Shown here: in pieces, positions 1 to 5,649 of the stretch
How the letters are laid out: every line of letters begins with the position of its first letter
Position numbering within the stretch: position 1 is the stretch's first letter
Source: Pseudomonadota bacterium
GTDB taxonomy: Bacteria; Pseudomonadota; Alphaproteobacteria; Acetobacterales; Acetobacteraceae
Length of the DNA: 5,649 bases
NCBI GenBank assembly: GCA_021779655.1
Contig: JAJYAF010000167.1
Coordinates: forward strand, 1-5,649
Direction: 5' to 3'
The notes under the pieces: model-generated
What the model was told of the DNA's origin: nothing
Database searches by the model: none
What the model saw: the letters and a program-made list of their open reading frames with translations, nothing else
Position numbers and translations under genes: made by a program

Positions 1-638
1 GCCGGCGCCGCCGCCCGCCACAGGTAGAGCGCGGCGGTGGAGCGGTACGGTGCGTAAATCAGCCCGGCTTCCCGAAGGGTCTTGGGCTTGGGCTGGGCCG
101 GCAGCCCGTGCAGCCGGCGATAGCCTTCGCGCACGCCGAAATCGTCCACCGGAAACACGTCCGGCCGGCGCAAGGAGAAGATGAGCAGCATCTCCACCGT
201 CCAGCGGCCGACGCCGCGCAGGGCGGTTAAGCGTTCGATCAGCACGGCATCGGTCAGATGCCGGGCACGGGCGCGGGTCGGGATCGTTCCGTCGATGGCG
301 CGGGCGGCGATATCGTGCAGCGCCAGGATTTTCGCGGCGGAAAAACCGCAGGCGCGCAGGGCGGAATCCGGCAAGCCGGCCAAGTCGGCCGGTTCGGGAA
401 GCGTACCGCCGCAATGCGCCTTCAGCCGCCCGAGAATGGCAAGCGCCGCCTTGCCGTGCAGCTGCTGATGCGCGACCGCCGAGAGCAGCGCGTGGTAGGG
501 TTCCCGATAATCGGGCCGGTTGATTTTCAATGGCCCGATACGGCGGATCAACGCCGCCATCGCCGGGTCGGCCGCCGCGAGATGCGCCATCGCCACCACG
601 CCGCCGGGCGGCGGGATGCGTGCGCGCGAGTGCTGCAT
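1..638 (-). CDS. alkA: DNA-3-methyladenine glycosylase II family (AlkA-type, HhH-GPD), 3' end cut by window
   Basis: This is a monofunctional base-excision repair glycosylase that removes alkylated purines such as 3-methyladenine from DNA in the cytoplasm. About 212 residues are visible. They show the HhH-GPD core: a helix-hairpin-helix with the loop G142-V143-G144 in LRGVGRWTVEM, then VFPVDD at 161-166. D166 aligns with the catalytic Asp of AlkA (second D of its PDD motif). A family-typical APYRSTAALYLWRA follows near 196-209. No Cys cluster for a 4Fe-4S site is visible, which argues against the EndoIII/MutY branch. Family members of this short type are usually a little over 200 residues, so probably only the last few are missing. 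The start is uncertain: ATG at 638 has no clear Shine-Dalgarno, and ATG at 590 (residue 17) would still keep the whole domain. The gene begins 10 nt after the preceding stop, so cotranscription or translational coupling is likely. Confidence 0.9.
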   Translation of the reverse strand, partial: MQHSRARIPPPGGVVAMAHLAAADPAMAALIRRIGPLKINRPDYREPYHALLSAVAHQQLHGKAALAILGRLKAHCGGTLPEPADLAGLPDSALRACGFSAAKILALHDIAARAIDGTIPTRARARHLTDAVLIERLTALRGVGRWTVEMLLIFSLRRPDVFPVDDFGVREGYRRLHGLPAQPKPKTLREAGLIYAPYRSTAALYLWRAAAP

Positions 639-648
639 GGCGGCGGAA

Positions 649-2736
649 TCAGGGATGGTTAGGCGGTCCGTGTTCCGGCGCCGGCGGCGCCATGGGGTGT
701 GGCGCTTCCATGGGATGTGGGGCTACCATCGGATGTGGCGGTGCCACGGGGTGGGGGATTTCCATAGGATGCGGCTGTGCCATGGGACGCGGCATCTCCA
801 TCGGCCGCGGCTGCGCCGGTGGTTGCGGATGGAATTGCGCCGCCGGCGGATGGTAGGCGGGCGCCGCGGGTGGGCGCTGCTCCGGTTGTTGCGGTCTTGC
901 AATCGGTCCCTGTGGGTGCGGGGGTGGCATGGCCGGATGGAATTGCCGCGCCGGGGCGGGATGCGGTGCGGGCGGCGCAGGGAAAGGCGCCTTCGGCGGC
1001 TGCGCCATGGCCGGGTTGCCGGCCGGATGGCCGAATTGCGGCGGCATCATTCCCTGTGGGGCATGATTGTTCTGTGGATGAAAATTCGTAGCCGGCGGCA
1101 GGGGAGCGAGATGCTGGCCGGGATGCGGCGGTGCCGGGGGCGCGTGATAGCCGGGCATGGGGGCGAAATTCGGCCGGTTAAGCGCAGGCATCGGGCCATG
1201 CGCCGGGTGCGGCGCCATTGTGCCCGGGTGCCCGGCGTAAGGCGTGTGCGACAATATTGCCGGTGGCGGAGCGTGCCGTCCGGCGAATGCCGAGGGACGC
1301 GGCGCCCGTCCTGGATGCATTTGCGCGAGCGGCCGGGATGGCGGCGGCAAGCGGAAAGCCGCGTGCTCTCCGCCTGGGGCTGAACCTGGGGCTGGACCTG
1401 GGGCTGAACCCGGGCCATGGCCGAAGCCGATGGGCCGTGCCAGGGCAAGCTCTTGCGGCCCCGGCATGTGCGCGTTGCCGGCCACCCGGCCGCCGCGGCG
1501 CATGACATCCACAGGGACGAAGGTGGCGCCGCGATGGTTGGCCAGGCGATCCGGCGTGAAGCCGCTGTAATAGTAATTATTGGCGATATGAATATCGTTG
1601 ATGTTGCGTACGTTTACGATGTTCATCCGGCGGATATAGGTTTCGGGGGCGGGGTAGGGCGGATAATAGGGCTCACCCGGCGCCAGCGGCACCCAGCCCA
1701 CCGAACCGGAGGAAAGCAGCGCGGCGGTAATGCCCGCGGCGGCCGCCACGCCGAAAAAGCTCACCACAGCCGGGGCATAGACCGGCTGATAGGAAGGCGC
1801 ATAGCCGCCGCCATAATAGGCGGAGGGCACCCAGCCCCAGCGGTCGCCATCGTCGATCCAGCGGCCATAATGGAACGGGGCGAAGCCCCAGGGCTCATCC
1901 TCCACCCAGGTCCAGCCCCATGGCGGGATATAGGCCCAATGCCCGTAGCGGTACGGGGCCCAGCCGGCCGCCACGGTGGGATACCAGACCGGGCCGTACT
2001 GGCTGCTTTGCGCCCAGTCTCCATAGCGGCCGAGTTCGGATACGCCTGTCATCTGCGCGCAGCCGGAAGCGGCGCAAGGCGGCGGCGCGCTGCTCTGCCC
2101 GAACACGCCGTTGGTGAAACTATCCTGCTGCGCCTGGCCAAGCTGAACCGTCGTCTGGCTGGTGCCCGATAGCACGCCGGCCTGACCGGGATTCACCTGC
2201 AAATCTACGCCGGGCGCGGAAATGCTCGCCTGACCTTGAAACACGTTCACGACCGTCGGTGTATTCTGGTCGCCCGCGAGGATGTCGTATTCCCCGTTCT
2301 GGCTGATACCGACATTTCCCCGCGGGGTGGCGATGGTGTAGGTCTCGCCCGGCTGTAAGCCGTTGAGGGCAAGCGCGATCTCCCCCTGGCTCTCGGTTGC
2401 CGCGAAATTATCGTCACCGAGCGTGGTGACCTGCAATTCGGTATCGCTCGCCAGCGAGATTTCGCTGGAATTGAGGGCGATGGCCGCCGAGGAATCATCC
2501 TCCGTATAGAGGCTGTCGCCGGCGGCGACGGGATAATTCCGCGCCGCCGCCGCCCAGCCGCCGCTGCCCGCGCCGTTGAATGAAACATTGCCGGAAAGTG
2601 CTGCGATCTGCCCGACACGTCCGGGTGGTGCCGCGCCATTGCCCGCGTCCTGCGCCTGGGCGGCCGGAAGCACAGGAAATGCTAGGCCAAGCGCGGTTGT
2701 GAGGCTGAGCAGCCGGCGCAGGCGGGACGTGGCCAT
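649..2736 (-). CDS. Secreted FecR-like / DUF6600 protein with Pro/His/Met-rich tail
   Basis: This is a 695-residue exported protein of unknown function. Residues 1-28 form a signal peptide: basic MATSRLRR, hydrophobic core, A-Q-A before a predicted cut at 28/29. Residues about 40-200 resemble a FecR-type beta domain, with a GQIAALSGNVSF start and a TPRGNVGI...GEYDI centre. Residues about 236-420 are the Trp/Tyr/Gly-rich DUF6600-type region (GWAPYRYGHW, WGWTWVEDEPWGFAPFHYGRW split over 273-293, GWVPLAPGEPYYPPY). The only cysteines, C221 and C226, lie between the domains and could form a disulfide. Residues about 421-695 are low-complexity P/A/H/M/Q sequence, probably disordered, ending in hexapeptide repeats. 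ATG 2736 is chosen because GAAGGAA lies 7 nt upstream; ATG 2754 and TTG 2814 are in frame but lengthen the N-terminus before the signal peptide. No FecI sigma factor or TonB receptor is adjacent, so iron signalling should not be assumed. A periplasmic or surface scaffold role is inference. Confidence 0.88.
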   Translation of the reverse strand: MATSRLRRLLSLTTALGLAFPVLPAAQAQDAGNGAAPPGRVGQIAALSGNVSFNGAGSGGWAAAARNYPVAAGDSLYTEDDSSAAIALNSSEISLASDTELQVTTLGDDNFAATESQGEIALALNGLQPGETYTIATPRGNVGISQNGEYDILAGDQNTPTVVNVFQGQASISAPGVDLQVNPGQAGVLSGTSQTTVQLGQAQQDSFTNGVFGQSSAPPPCAASGCAQMTGVSELGRYGDWAQSSQYGPVWYPTVAAGWAPYRYGHWAYIPPWGWTWVEDEPWGFAPFHYGRWIDDGDRWGWVPSAYYGGGYAPSYQPVYAPAVVSFFGVAAAAGITAALLSSGSVGWVPLAPGEPYYPPYPAPETYIRRMNIVNVRNINDIHIANNYYYSGFTPDRLANHRGATFVPVDVMRRGGRVAGNAHMPGPQELALARPIGFGHGPGSAPGPAPGSAPGGEHAAFRLPPPSRPLAQMHPGRAPRPSAFAGRHAPPPAILSHTPYAGHPGTMAPHPAHGPMPALNRPNFAPMPGYHAPPAPPHPGQHLAPLPPATNFHPQNNHAPQGMMPPQFGHPAGNPAMAQPPKAPFPAPPAPHPAPARQFHPAMPPPHPQGPIARPQQPEQRPPAAPAYHPPAAQFHPQPPAQPRPMEMPRPMAQPHPMEIPHPVAPPHPMVAPHPMEAPHPMAPPAPEHGPPNHP
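685..828 (-). repeat. 18-bp tandem repeat encoding P-[RH]-P-[MV]-x-x hexapeptides
   Basis: Seven consecutive in-frame 18-bp units at 685-810 encode PRPMEM, PRPMAQ, PHPMEI, PHPVAP, PHPMVA, PHPMEA and PHPMAP, reading from the N-terminal side. An eighth, degenerate unit at 811-828 encodes PQPPAQ. The units have diverged at synonymous and third-codon positions but keep perfect 18-bp spacing. The array forms residues 637-684 of the DUF6600 protein, close to its C-terminus. It most likely arose by slippage or unequal recombination and is now selected as a proline-periodic peptide. Confidence 0.9.
1373..1408 (-). repeat. Three 12-bp tandem repeats (Gly-Ser/Pro-Ala-Pro)
   Basis: On the plus strand the unit CCTGGGGCTGAA occurs at 1373-1384 and 1397-1408, with the one-base variant CCTGGGGCTGGA at 1385-1396. 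In the DUF6600 protein this encodes GSAPGPAPGSAPG around residues 443-455, at the start of the low-complexity tail. The copies are nearly identical, so the array looks younger than the 18-bp array and could vary in copy number between strains. Confidence 0.85.
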
Positions 2737-2880
2737 AAAGCGGTTCCTTCGCATGTTTCGGCCCCGACTTGTCGCGCATCCGGCATCGGCCGGGCCGTTT
2801 CCCAGGCGATGCAATAAAATCGTGGCAATTCAAGGGCGGAGCGAAGGAAAGGCGGCCGGGAGAAGCCCGTTTAGTCCGGG
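2737..2880 (-). other. hpf to DUF6600 intergenic region, no clear terminator
   Basis: Between the hpf stop and the DUF6600 start there are 144 nt. The only structure just after hpf is a 4-bp stem, CGGG/CCCG (2857-2860 with 2866-2869), without a following T run, so I do not call a terminator. An AT-rich stretch near 2813-2835 could hold a promoter, but no pair of -35/-10 boxes with sensible spacing is convincing. Whether the downstream genes depend on hpf transcription is open. Confidence 0.4.
2744..2750 (-). promoter_or_regulatory. Ribosome binding site deciding the start of the DUF6600 gene
   Basis: The minus strand reads GAAGGAA, then 7 nt, then ATG at 2736. This is the only good Shine-Dalgarno near the possible starts. 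The ATG at 2754 and the TTG at 2814 have nothing comparable. It therefore fixes the start so that the protein opens directly with a standard signal peptide. Confidence 0.7.
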
Positions 2881-3555
2881 TCAGCCGGCTGGATCGATCC
2901 AGCCGATATGCCCGTCGGAGCGGCGATAGACGACATTGAGCTGGCCGTTCTTGCAGTTGCGGAACATCAGCACCGGGCGATAGGCAAGGTCCATGTGCAT
3001 CACCGCGTCGCGCACGGAAAGCGTCTCGATCGCGGTGGCGGATTCGGCGATGACCGTCGCGGCGAAAAGCGCCTCCTGCTCGGCGGCATCCTCGCGCCGG
3101 TCTGCTTCCGCCCGCGCCCGGATGCCCGCGTGCTTGTCGGCATGGCCATTCCCGTTGAGTTTGCCGGGCCCGGGCGTGGTCGCTTCCGGCGGCATCCGGT
3201 CCTCATCCTGCAAAACATATTCACGCCCTGGCTCCGGCTTGGCGCGGGTGATCAGGCCGCGCGCGTGCTCGCTCACCCGCTTGCGGTAGCGCCGCAGGCG
3301 CTTGGCGATATGCTCCGCCGCGTCGTCGAACGCGGCATGCGCGTCGGCCGCCTCACCCTCGCCCCGGACGGTTACGCCACGGCCGGCATGGAGATTGATA
3401 TCGCAGGTGAAGAAGCTGCGGGCGCGGCTGAAGGTGACGCTGGCCTCCAGCGCATGCTCGAAATATTTGTTGATGATATTCTCCATGTGCCTGGAGACGT
3501 AATCCCGAAGCGCGTCCGAAAGATCGATCTGCTTTCCTGAAACCGTGAGCTGCAT
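2881..3555 (-). CDS. hpf: Long-form ribosome hibernation promoting factor
   Basis: The protein binds the small ribosomal subunit in stationary phase or stress and, in its long form, drives 70S dimers into the inactive 100S state. The 224 residues fall into three parts. Residues 1-105 are the S30AE (HPF/RaiA) domain, MQLTVSGKQIDLSDALRDYV with a basic helix AKRLRRYRKRV at 84-94 that suits rRNA contact. Residues about 106-165 are a charged, Gly/His/Lys-containing linker. Residues about 166-222 are the C-terminal dimerisation domain, with LSVRDAVMHMDLAYRPVLMF and LNVVYRRSDGHIGWID, both highly typical of alphaproteobacterial HPF. ATG 3555 is the natural start because the S30AE domain begins at once, and GAAGGGG lies 8 nt upstream. 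It follows rpoN by 95 nt, a familiar proteobacterial order, but the usual next gene, ptsN, is absent. Confidence 0.95.
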   Translation of the reverse strand: MQLTVSGKQIDLSDALRDYVSRHMENIINKYFEHALEASVTFSRARSFFTCDINLHAGRGVTVRGEGEAADAHAAFDDAAEHIAKRLRRYRKRVSEHARGLITRAKPEPGREYVLQDEDRMPPEATTPGPGKLNGNGHADKHAGIRARAEADRREDAAEQEALFAATVIAESATAIETLSVRDAVMHMDLAYRPVLMFRNCKNGQLNVVYRRSDGHIGWIDPAG

Positions 3556-3624
3556 TCGCCCTTCCCCTTCTGTTTGAGGATTTCCATCGGATGCTTCACC
3601 AGCACCGCAACATGGCGCTTTGAT

Positions 3625-3648
3625 GACGGGAACACAAGGCCTCCCGTC
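3625..3648 (-). repeat. Inverted repeat between rpoN and hpf
   Basis: A perfect 7-bp inverted repeat, GACGGGA at 3625-3631 with TCCCGTC at 3642-3648, encloses a 10-nt loop just after the rpoN stop. An alternative pairing is TGACGG (3624-3629) with CCGTCA (3648-3653), which would include the stop codon. No T run follows on the minus strand, so it is not a standard intrinsic terminator. It could be an RNA-processing or 3'-stabilising hairpin that sets the relative levels of rpoN and hpf. Confidence 0.45.
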
Positions 3649-3650
3649 CG

Positions 3651-5171
3651 TCAGGCGGCGGAGAGTTTCTCCCGTTTTCGTTGCGCCGATCCGGGAATGC
3701 GCAACGCCTCACGGTATTTCGCCACCGTCCGGCGGGCGATGTCTATGCCTTCTTTTTGTAACATCCGGGCAAGCGCATCGTCAGAAAGGATGGTGCCCTT
3801 CTCGGCGTTGATGAGCGCCTGCACCCGGTGGCGCACCGCCTCGGCGCTGTGGGTCTCGCCATTGGCGCCGGCGAGCGCGGTGGTGAAGAAGAATTTCAGT
3901 TCGTAGATGCCGCGCGGCGTGGCAATGGATTTATTGGAGGTGACGCGGCTTACGGTGCTTTCATGCAGTTCCACCGCGGCCGCGATGTCGCGCAGGGTGA
4001 GCGGGCGCAGATGGCTGACGCCGTGGCGAAAGAAGCCGTCCTGGCGCCGGACGATTTCCGCGCACACCCGCAGAATGGTTTGCGCCCGCGATTCCAGGGC
4101 TTTCACCAGCCAGTTCGCGCTTTGCATCCGCTCGTTCAGATAGCTGCGGGTCTCCCTGGCGGCGGCGGTGGCGATGCGGGCGTAGAACCCCCGGCGGATC
4201 AGCAGCTTCGGCAAGGTCTCGGGGTTGATTTCCAGCAGCCATTCCTGGCCTCCCGCCTGTGCCGGCGTGCCGGGCAGGGGGCGCATCAGCACATCCGGAA
4301 TCAGGGGGCGGAGCGGCTCGGTGTCGTACCCCGTGGCGGGTTTGGGGTTGAGGCGCTTGATTTCGGCGATCATCTCGGCGAGATCCTCGAGATCGACGCC
4401 GCAGACCTCCATGAGGGTGCGCATGTCGCGCCGGGCCAGGATGTCCAGGTTGGCGAGCAGCGCGGCCATTGCCGGGTCCAGCCGGTTTTTCTCGGCAAGC
4501 TGGGCTTCGAGGCATTCCCGTAGATCGAGGGCGAAGATGCCGGTGGGATCGAAATGCAGCATGCGGCGGCGCAACGCCTCCACCCGGCTGGGCGGCAGGC
4601 CGAGCGTGCCGGCGATGACGTCCACCGGTTCGGCCAGCCGGCCGGCCTCGTCCAGCGCGGCGATGAGCGCGGCCGCCACCGCAAGATCCGCCGGGTTGGA
4701 GAAGGCAAGGCGGGCCTGCTGCTCCAGATGCTCGCGCAGGCTGGGTTTCCGGTCGCTGAGCGAGTCGATTACGTTCCAGCCGTCTTCGGTGGGCGCCGGC
4801 GAATCGGCCCGGCCGAAGGGGATGTTGCCGTCGGCGATACTGCCCGCGTCGTAGTTGTTGGCGGTGTCGAGGTCGAGCGGCGTGTCCAGGGTGTCTGGCA
4901 GGGTGGGCGAGGCGATGAGCTGGGCGGAATCGGCGCTTTCAGGGGAGGTGGGCGGCGGGGGCGGTTCCGCCAGGGAGGAGTCCAGCCCGGTTTCGCGCGG
5001 AGCGGCGGCGGGCTCGGCTTCGGTGAGCAGGGGGTTCTTGAGAAGCTCCTCCTCGATGAACCGCGCCGTCTCGATATTGGAAAATTGCAGAAGCTGGATG
5101 GCCTGACGCAACTGCGGCGTCATCACGAGCGACGCTGTCTGCCGTAAATCCAGGCGAGGACCAAGAGCCAT
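3651..5171 (-). CDS. rpoN: RNA polymerase sigma-54 factor RpoN
   Basis: Sigma-54 directs RNA polymerase to -24/-12 promoters and needs an AAA+ enhancer-binding activator to open them. The 506 residues show all regions. Region I (1-50) has the Gln/Leu-rich LDLRQTASLVMTPQ and LRQAIQLLQF, then EEELLKNPLL. Region II (about 51-130) is acidic and Pro-rich. The core-binding region is about 135-330, and a helix-turn-helix with DIAAAVELHESTVSRV lies near 395-410. The exact RpoN box ARRTVAKYRE at 479-488 (bases 3708-3737) contacts the -24 element. The length is normal and no key motif is broken. ATG 5171 is preferred because family members begin MALxPRLDLRQ. An in-frame TTG at 5189 would add six residues. 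There is no good Shine-Dalgarno before the ATG. Unlike many relatives, no lptB precedes it; a divergent gene does. Confidence 0.97.
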   Translation of the reverse strand: MALGPRLDLRQTASLVMTPQLRQAIQLLQFSNIETARFIEEELLKNPLLTEAEPAAAPRETGLDSSLAEPPPPPTSPESADSAQLIASPTLPDTLDTPLDLDTANNYDAGSIADGNIPFGRADSPAPTEDGWNVIDSLSDRKPSLREHLEQQARLAFSNPADLAVAAALIAALDEAGRLAEPVDVIAGTLGLPPSRVEALRRRMLHFDPTGIFALDLRECLEAQLAEKNRLDPAMAALLANLDILARRDMRTLMEVCGVDLEDLAEMIAEIKRLNPKPATGYDTEPLRPLIPDVLMRPLPGTPAQAGGQEWLLEINPETLPKLLIRRGFYARIATAAARETRSYLNERMQSANWLVKALESRAQTILRVCAEIVRRQDGFFRHGVSHLRPLTLRDIAAAVELHESTVSRVTSNKSIATPRGIYELKFFFTTALAGANGETHSAEAVRHRVQALINAEKGTILSDDALARMLQKEGIDIARRTVAKYREALRIPGSAQRKREKLSAA

Positions 5172-5198
5172 GCATGTAGCGTAATACAAATTCCGTTA

Positions 5199-5210
5199 AT
5201 GACCAGTCAT
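5199..5210. promoter_or_regulatory. Small dyad ATGAC-CA-GTCAT upstream of rpoN
   Basis: A perfect inverted repeat with 5-bp arms (ATGAC and GTCAT) and a 2-bp centre lies 27 nt upstream of the rpoN ATG. On the minus strand its end overlaps a possible -35 box, ATGACT (5205-5210), 18 bp from TATTAC (5181-5186). The position suits an operator, but the dyad is short and could occur by chance. Confidence 0.3.
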
Positions 5211-5364
5211 CCTGGCCCAGAAAATGCATAAAAATGCCAAGGGGCATGCCACGGTGGACCATGGGCGGATCATGCCAGGGCGGGTCGTTCGCAGCGCCCG
5301 GCAAGCGCCTCCGCGCCATCCGGTTAGCGGGTGGACCAATGAATCCGCCCGGACTTTCGCGGTT

Positions 5365-5393
5365 TTGACTCGAATATCGCGCTCATATTTAAT
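5365..5393 (+). promoter_or_regulatory. Sigma-70-type promoter for the enoyl-CoA hydratase gene
   Basis: TTGACT at 5365-5370 matches the -35 consensus at five of six bases. After exactly 17 bp, TTTAAT at 5388-5393 matches the -10 consensus at five of six. The AT-rich stretch stands out in an otherwise very GC-rich region. Transcription would begin near 5400, giving a leader of about 110 nt before the ATG at 5511. Confidence 0.5.
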
Positions 5394-5430
5394 CGGGGCG
5401 AGCCAAGAAGTTTAATGCCAGGAACGAGTG

Positions 5431-5454
5431 CCGCGGGCGCCCCAATGCCCGCGG
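5431..5454 (+). repeat. Strong hairpin in the leader of the enoyl-CoA hydratase gene
   Basis: CCGCGGGC at 5431-5438 pairs perfectly with GCCCGCGG at 5447-5454 around an 8-nt loop, an all-G/C 8-bp stem. An overlapping stem, CGCCCC (5438-5443) with GGGGCG (5453-5458), cannot form at the same time. No T run follows, so it is not an intrinsic terminator. It lies between the predicted promoter and the start codon and could be an operator or an RNA control element. Confidence 0.5.
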
Positions 5455-5510
5455 GGCGGTTCAGGGCGCAAAGCGGCGAAAATCCGAGGCGAAGGAGGGA
5501 ACGGAAGGCC

Positions 5511-5649
5511 ATGAACAGCGAAACCGTGCTGGTGCGCCGTGAGGCGAATGAAACCCGGATCACCATCAACCGGCCCGCCCGGCGCAATGCGCTCAACCGC
5601 GAGGTGGCGGAGCTGATCATCGCCGGCATCGCCCAGGCGGAGGCCGATG
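5511..5649 (+). CDS. Enoyl-CoA hydratase/isomerase family protein, 5' part only
   Basis: Only the first 46 residues are present. After a short strand, VLVRREANETRITINRP, comes ARRNALN. Together they form the ITINRPxxxNALN start typical of crotonase-fold enzymes, which bind acyl-CoA and hydrate, isomerise or otherwise process the acyl chain, often in fatty-acid breakdown. The oxyanion-hole and catalytic residues lie beyond the window, so the exact reaction cannot be assigned; the superfamily also includes 3-hydroxyisobutyryl-CoA hydrolase and dienoyl-CoA isomerase. ATG 5511 is preceded by AAGGAGG (5492-5498, 12 nt away) and GGAAGG (5503-5508, 2 nt away), both with spacing off the optimum. It is transcribed away from rpoN, probably from the promoter at 5365-5393. 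Confidence 0.85.
   Translation, partial: MNSETVLVRREANETRITINRPARRNALNREVAELIIAGIAQAEAD

Larger units (their letters stand above)
5172..5510. other. Divergent intergenic region between rpoN and the enoyl-CoA hydratase gene
   Basis: These 339 nt separate two genes transcribed away from each other and should contain both promoters. The half next to the hydratase has a good sigma-70-type promoter and a strong hairpin. The half next to rpoN has a 12-bp dyad, weak promoter-like boxes and a short stem followed by T residues on the minus strand. I see no convincing small gene on either strand. Open frames that cross it overlap the neighbouring genes and resemble no family I know. Confidence 0.6.

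Noticed and set aside
520..1383. Long plus-strand open frame opposite the end of the DUF6600 gene (287 residues, rich in Arg, Gly and Trp)
   Set aside because: It is the antisense reading of Pro/His/Met-rich codons in GC-rich DNA. It has no recognisable domain, and the minus-strand frame has a signal peptide, known domains and in-frame repeats.
1417..2172. Plus-strand open frame of 251 residues opposite the DUF6600 core
   Set aside because: It resembles no family I know and lies entirely opposite a well-supported gene. High GC content alone lengthens such frames.
649..2736. Classical FecR anti-sigma regulator of iron uptake
   Set aside because: There is no FecI sigma factor or TonB receptor nearby, the N-terminus is a signal peptide rather than a cytoplasmic anti-sigma domain, and the DUF6600 region points to a different, unknown role.
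2812..2836. Apparent sigma-54 promoter (TGCCACG...TTGCA on the minus strand) ahead of the DUF6600 gene
   Set aside because: The -24 GG is replaced by GC, and the distance to the TTGCA element is 2 bp too long, so both essential features fail.
4939..5319. Minus-strand open frame starting in the intergenic region and overlapping the start of rpoN in another frame
   Set aside because: About two thirds of it lies inside rpoN in a different frame, and its sequence shows no family features.
5324..5629. Minus-strand open frame opposite the start of the enoyl-CoA hydratase gene
   Set aside because: It is antisense to a recognisable crotonase-family start and covers the predicted promoter and leader. 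No family features are visible.

Overview
The window is ordinary high-GC bacterial chromosome. It carries four minus-strand genes in a row and the start of one divergent plus-strand gene. Strong G/C third-position bias, an alphaproteobacterial-style RpoN start (MALGPRLDLRQ), a long-form HPF directly after rpoN, and a FecR/DUF6600-type secreted protein point to an alphaproteobacterium. Rhodospirillales or Acetobacteraceae is my best guess. That placement is inference from protein style, not from a marker gene.

Layout on the minus strand, in the direction of transcription: rpoN (sigma-54, 5171 to 3651), a 95-nt gap with a hairpin, hpf (long ribosome hibernation factor, 3555 to 2881), a 144-nt gap, a secreted FecR-like/DUF6600 protein with a long Pro/His/Met/Ala-rich tail (2736 to 649), a 10-nt gap, and an AlkA-type 3-methyladenine DNA glycosylase (638 to beyond base 1). 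On the plus strand, an enoyl-CoA hydratase/isomerase-family gene begins at 5511 and runs off the right edge. The roughly 340-nt divergent region between it and rpoN holds a good sigma-70-type promoter facing the hydratase, a strong leader hairpin with an alternative fold, and a small dyad in front of rpoN.

The rpoN-hpf pair links nitrogen/stress sigma-factor control with stationary-phase ribosome dimerisation, a common proteobacterial pairing. In many proteobacteria the lpt genes lie upstream and ptsN downstream. Here both flanks differ: a divergent acyl-CoA gene on one side and a cell-envelope protein plus a DNA-repair gene on the other. The last two sit close enough to be cotranscribed, but I see no functional tie between them.

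I found no RNA genes, mobile elements, CRISPR arrays or convincing intrinsic terminators, and no clear novel system. The most notable features are an 18-bp tandem repeat encoding P-[RH]-P-[MV]-x-x hexapeptides at the end of the DUF6600 protein, the altered rpoN-hpf neighbourhood, and the leader structures in the divergent intergenic region.
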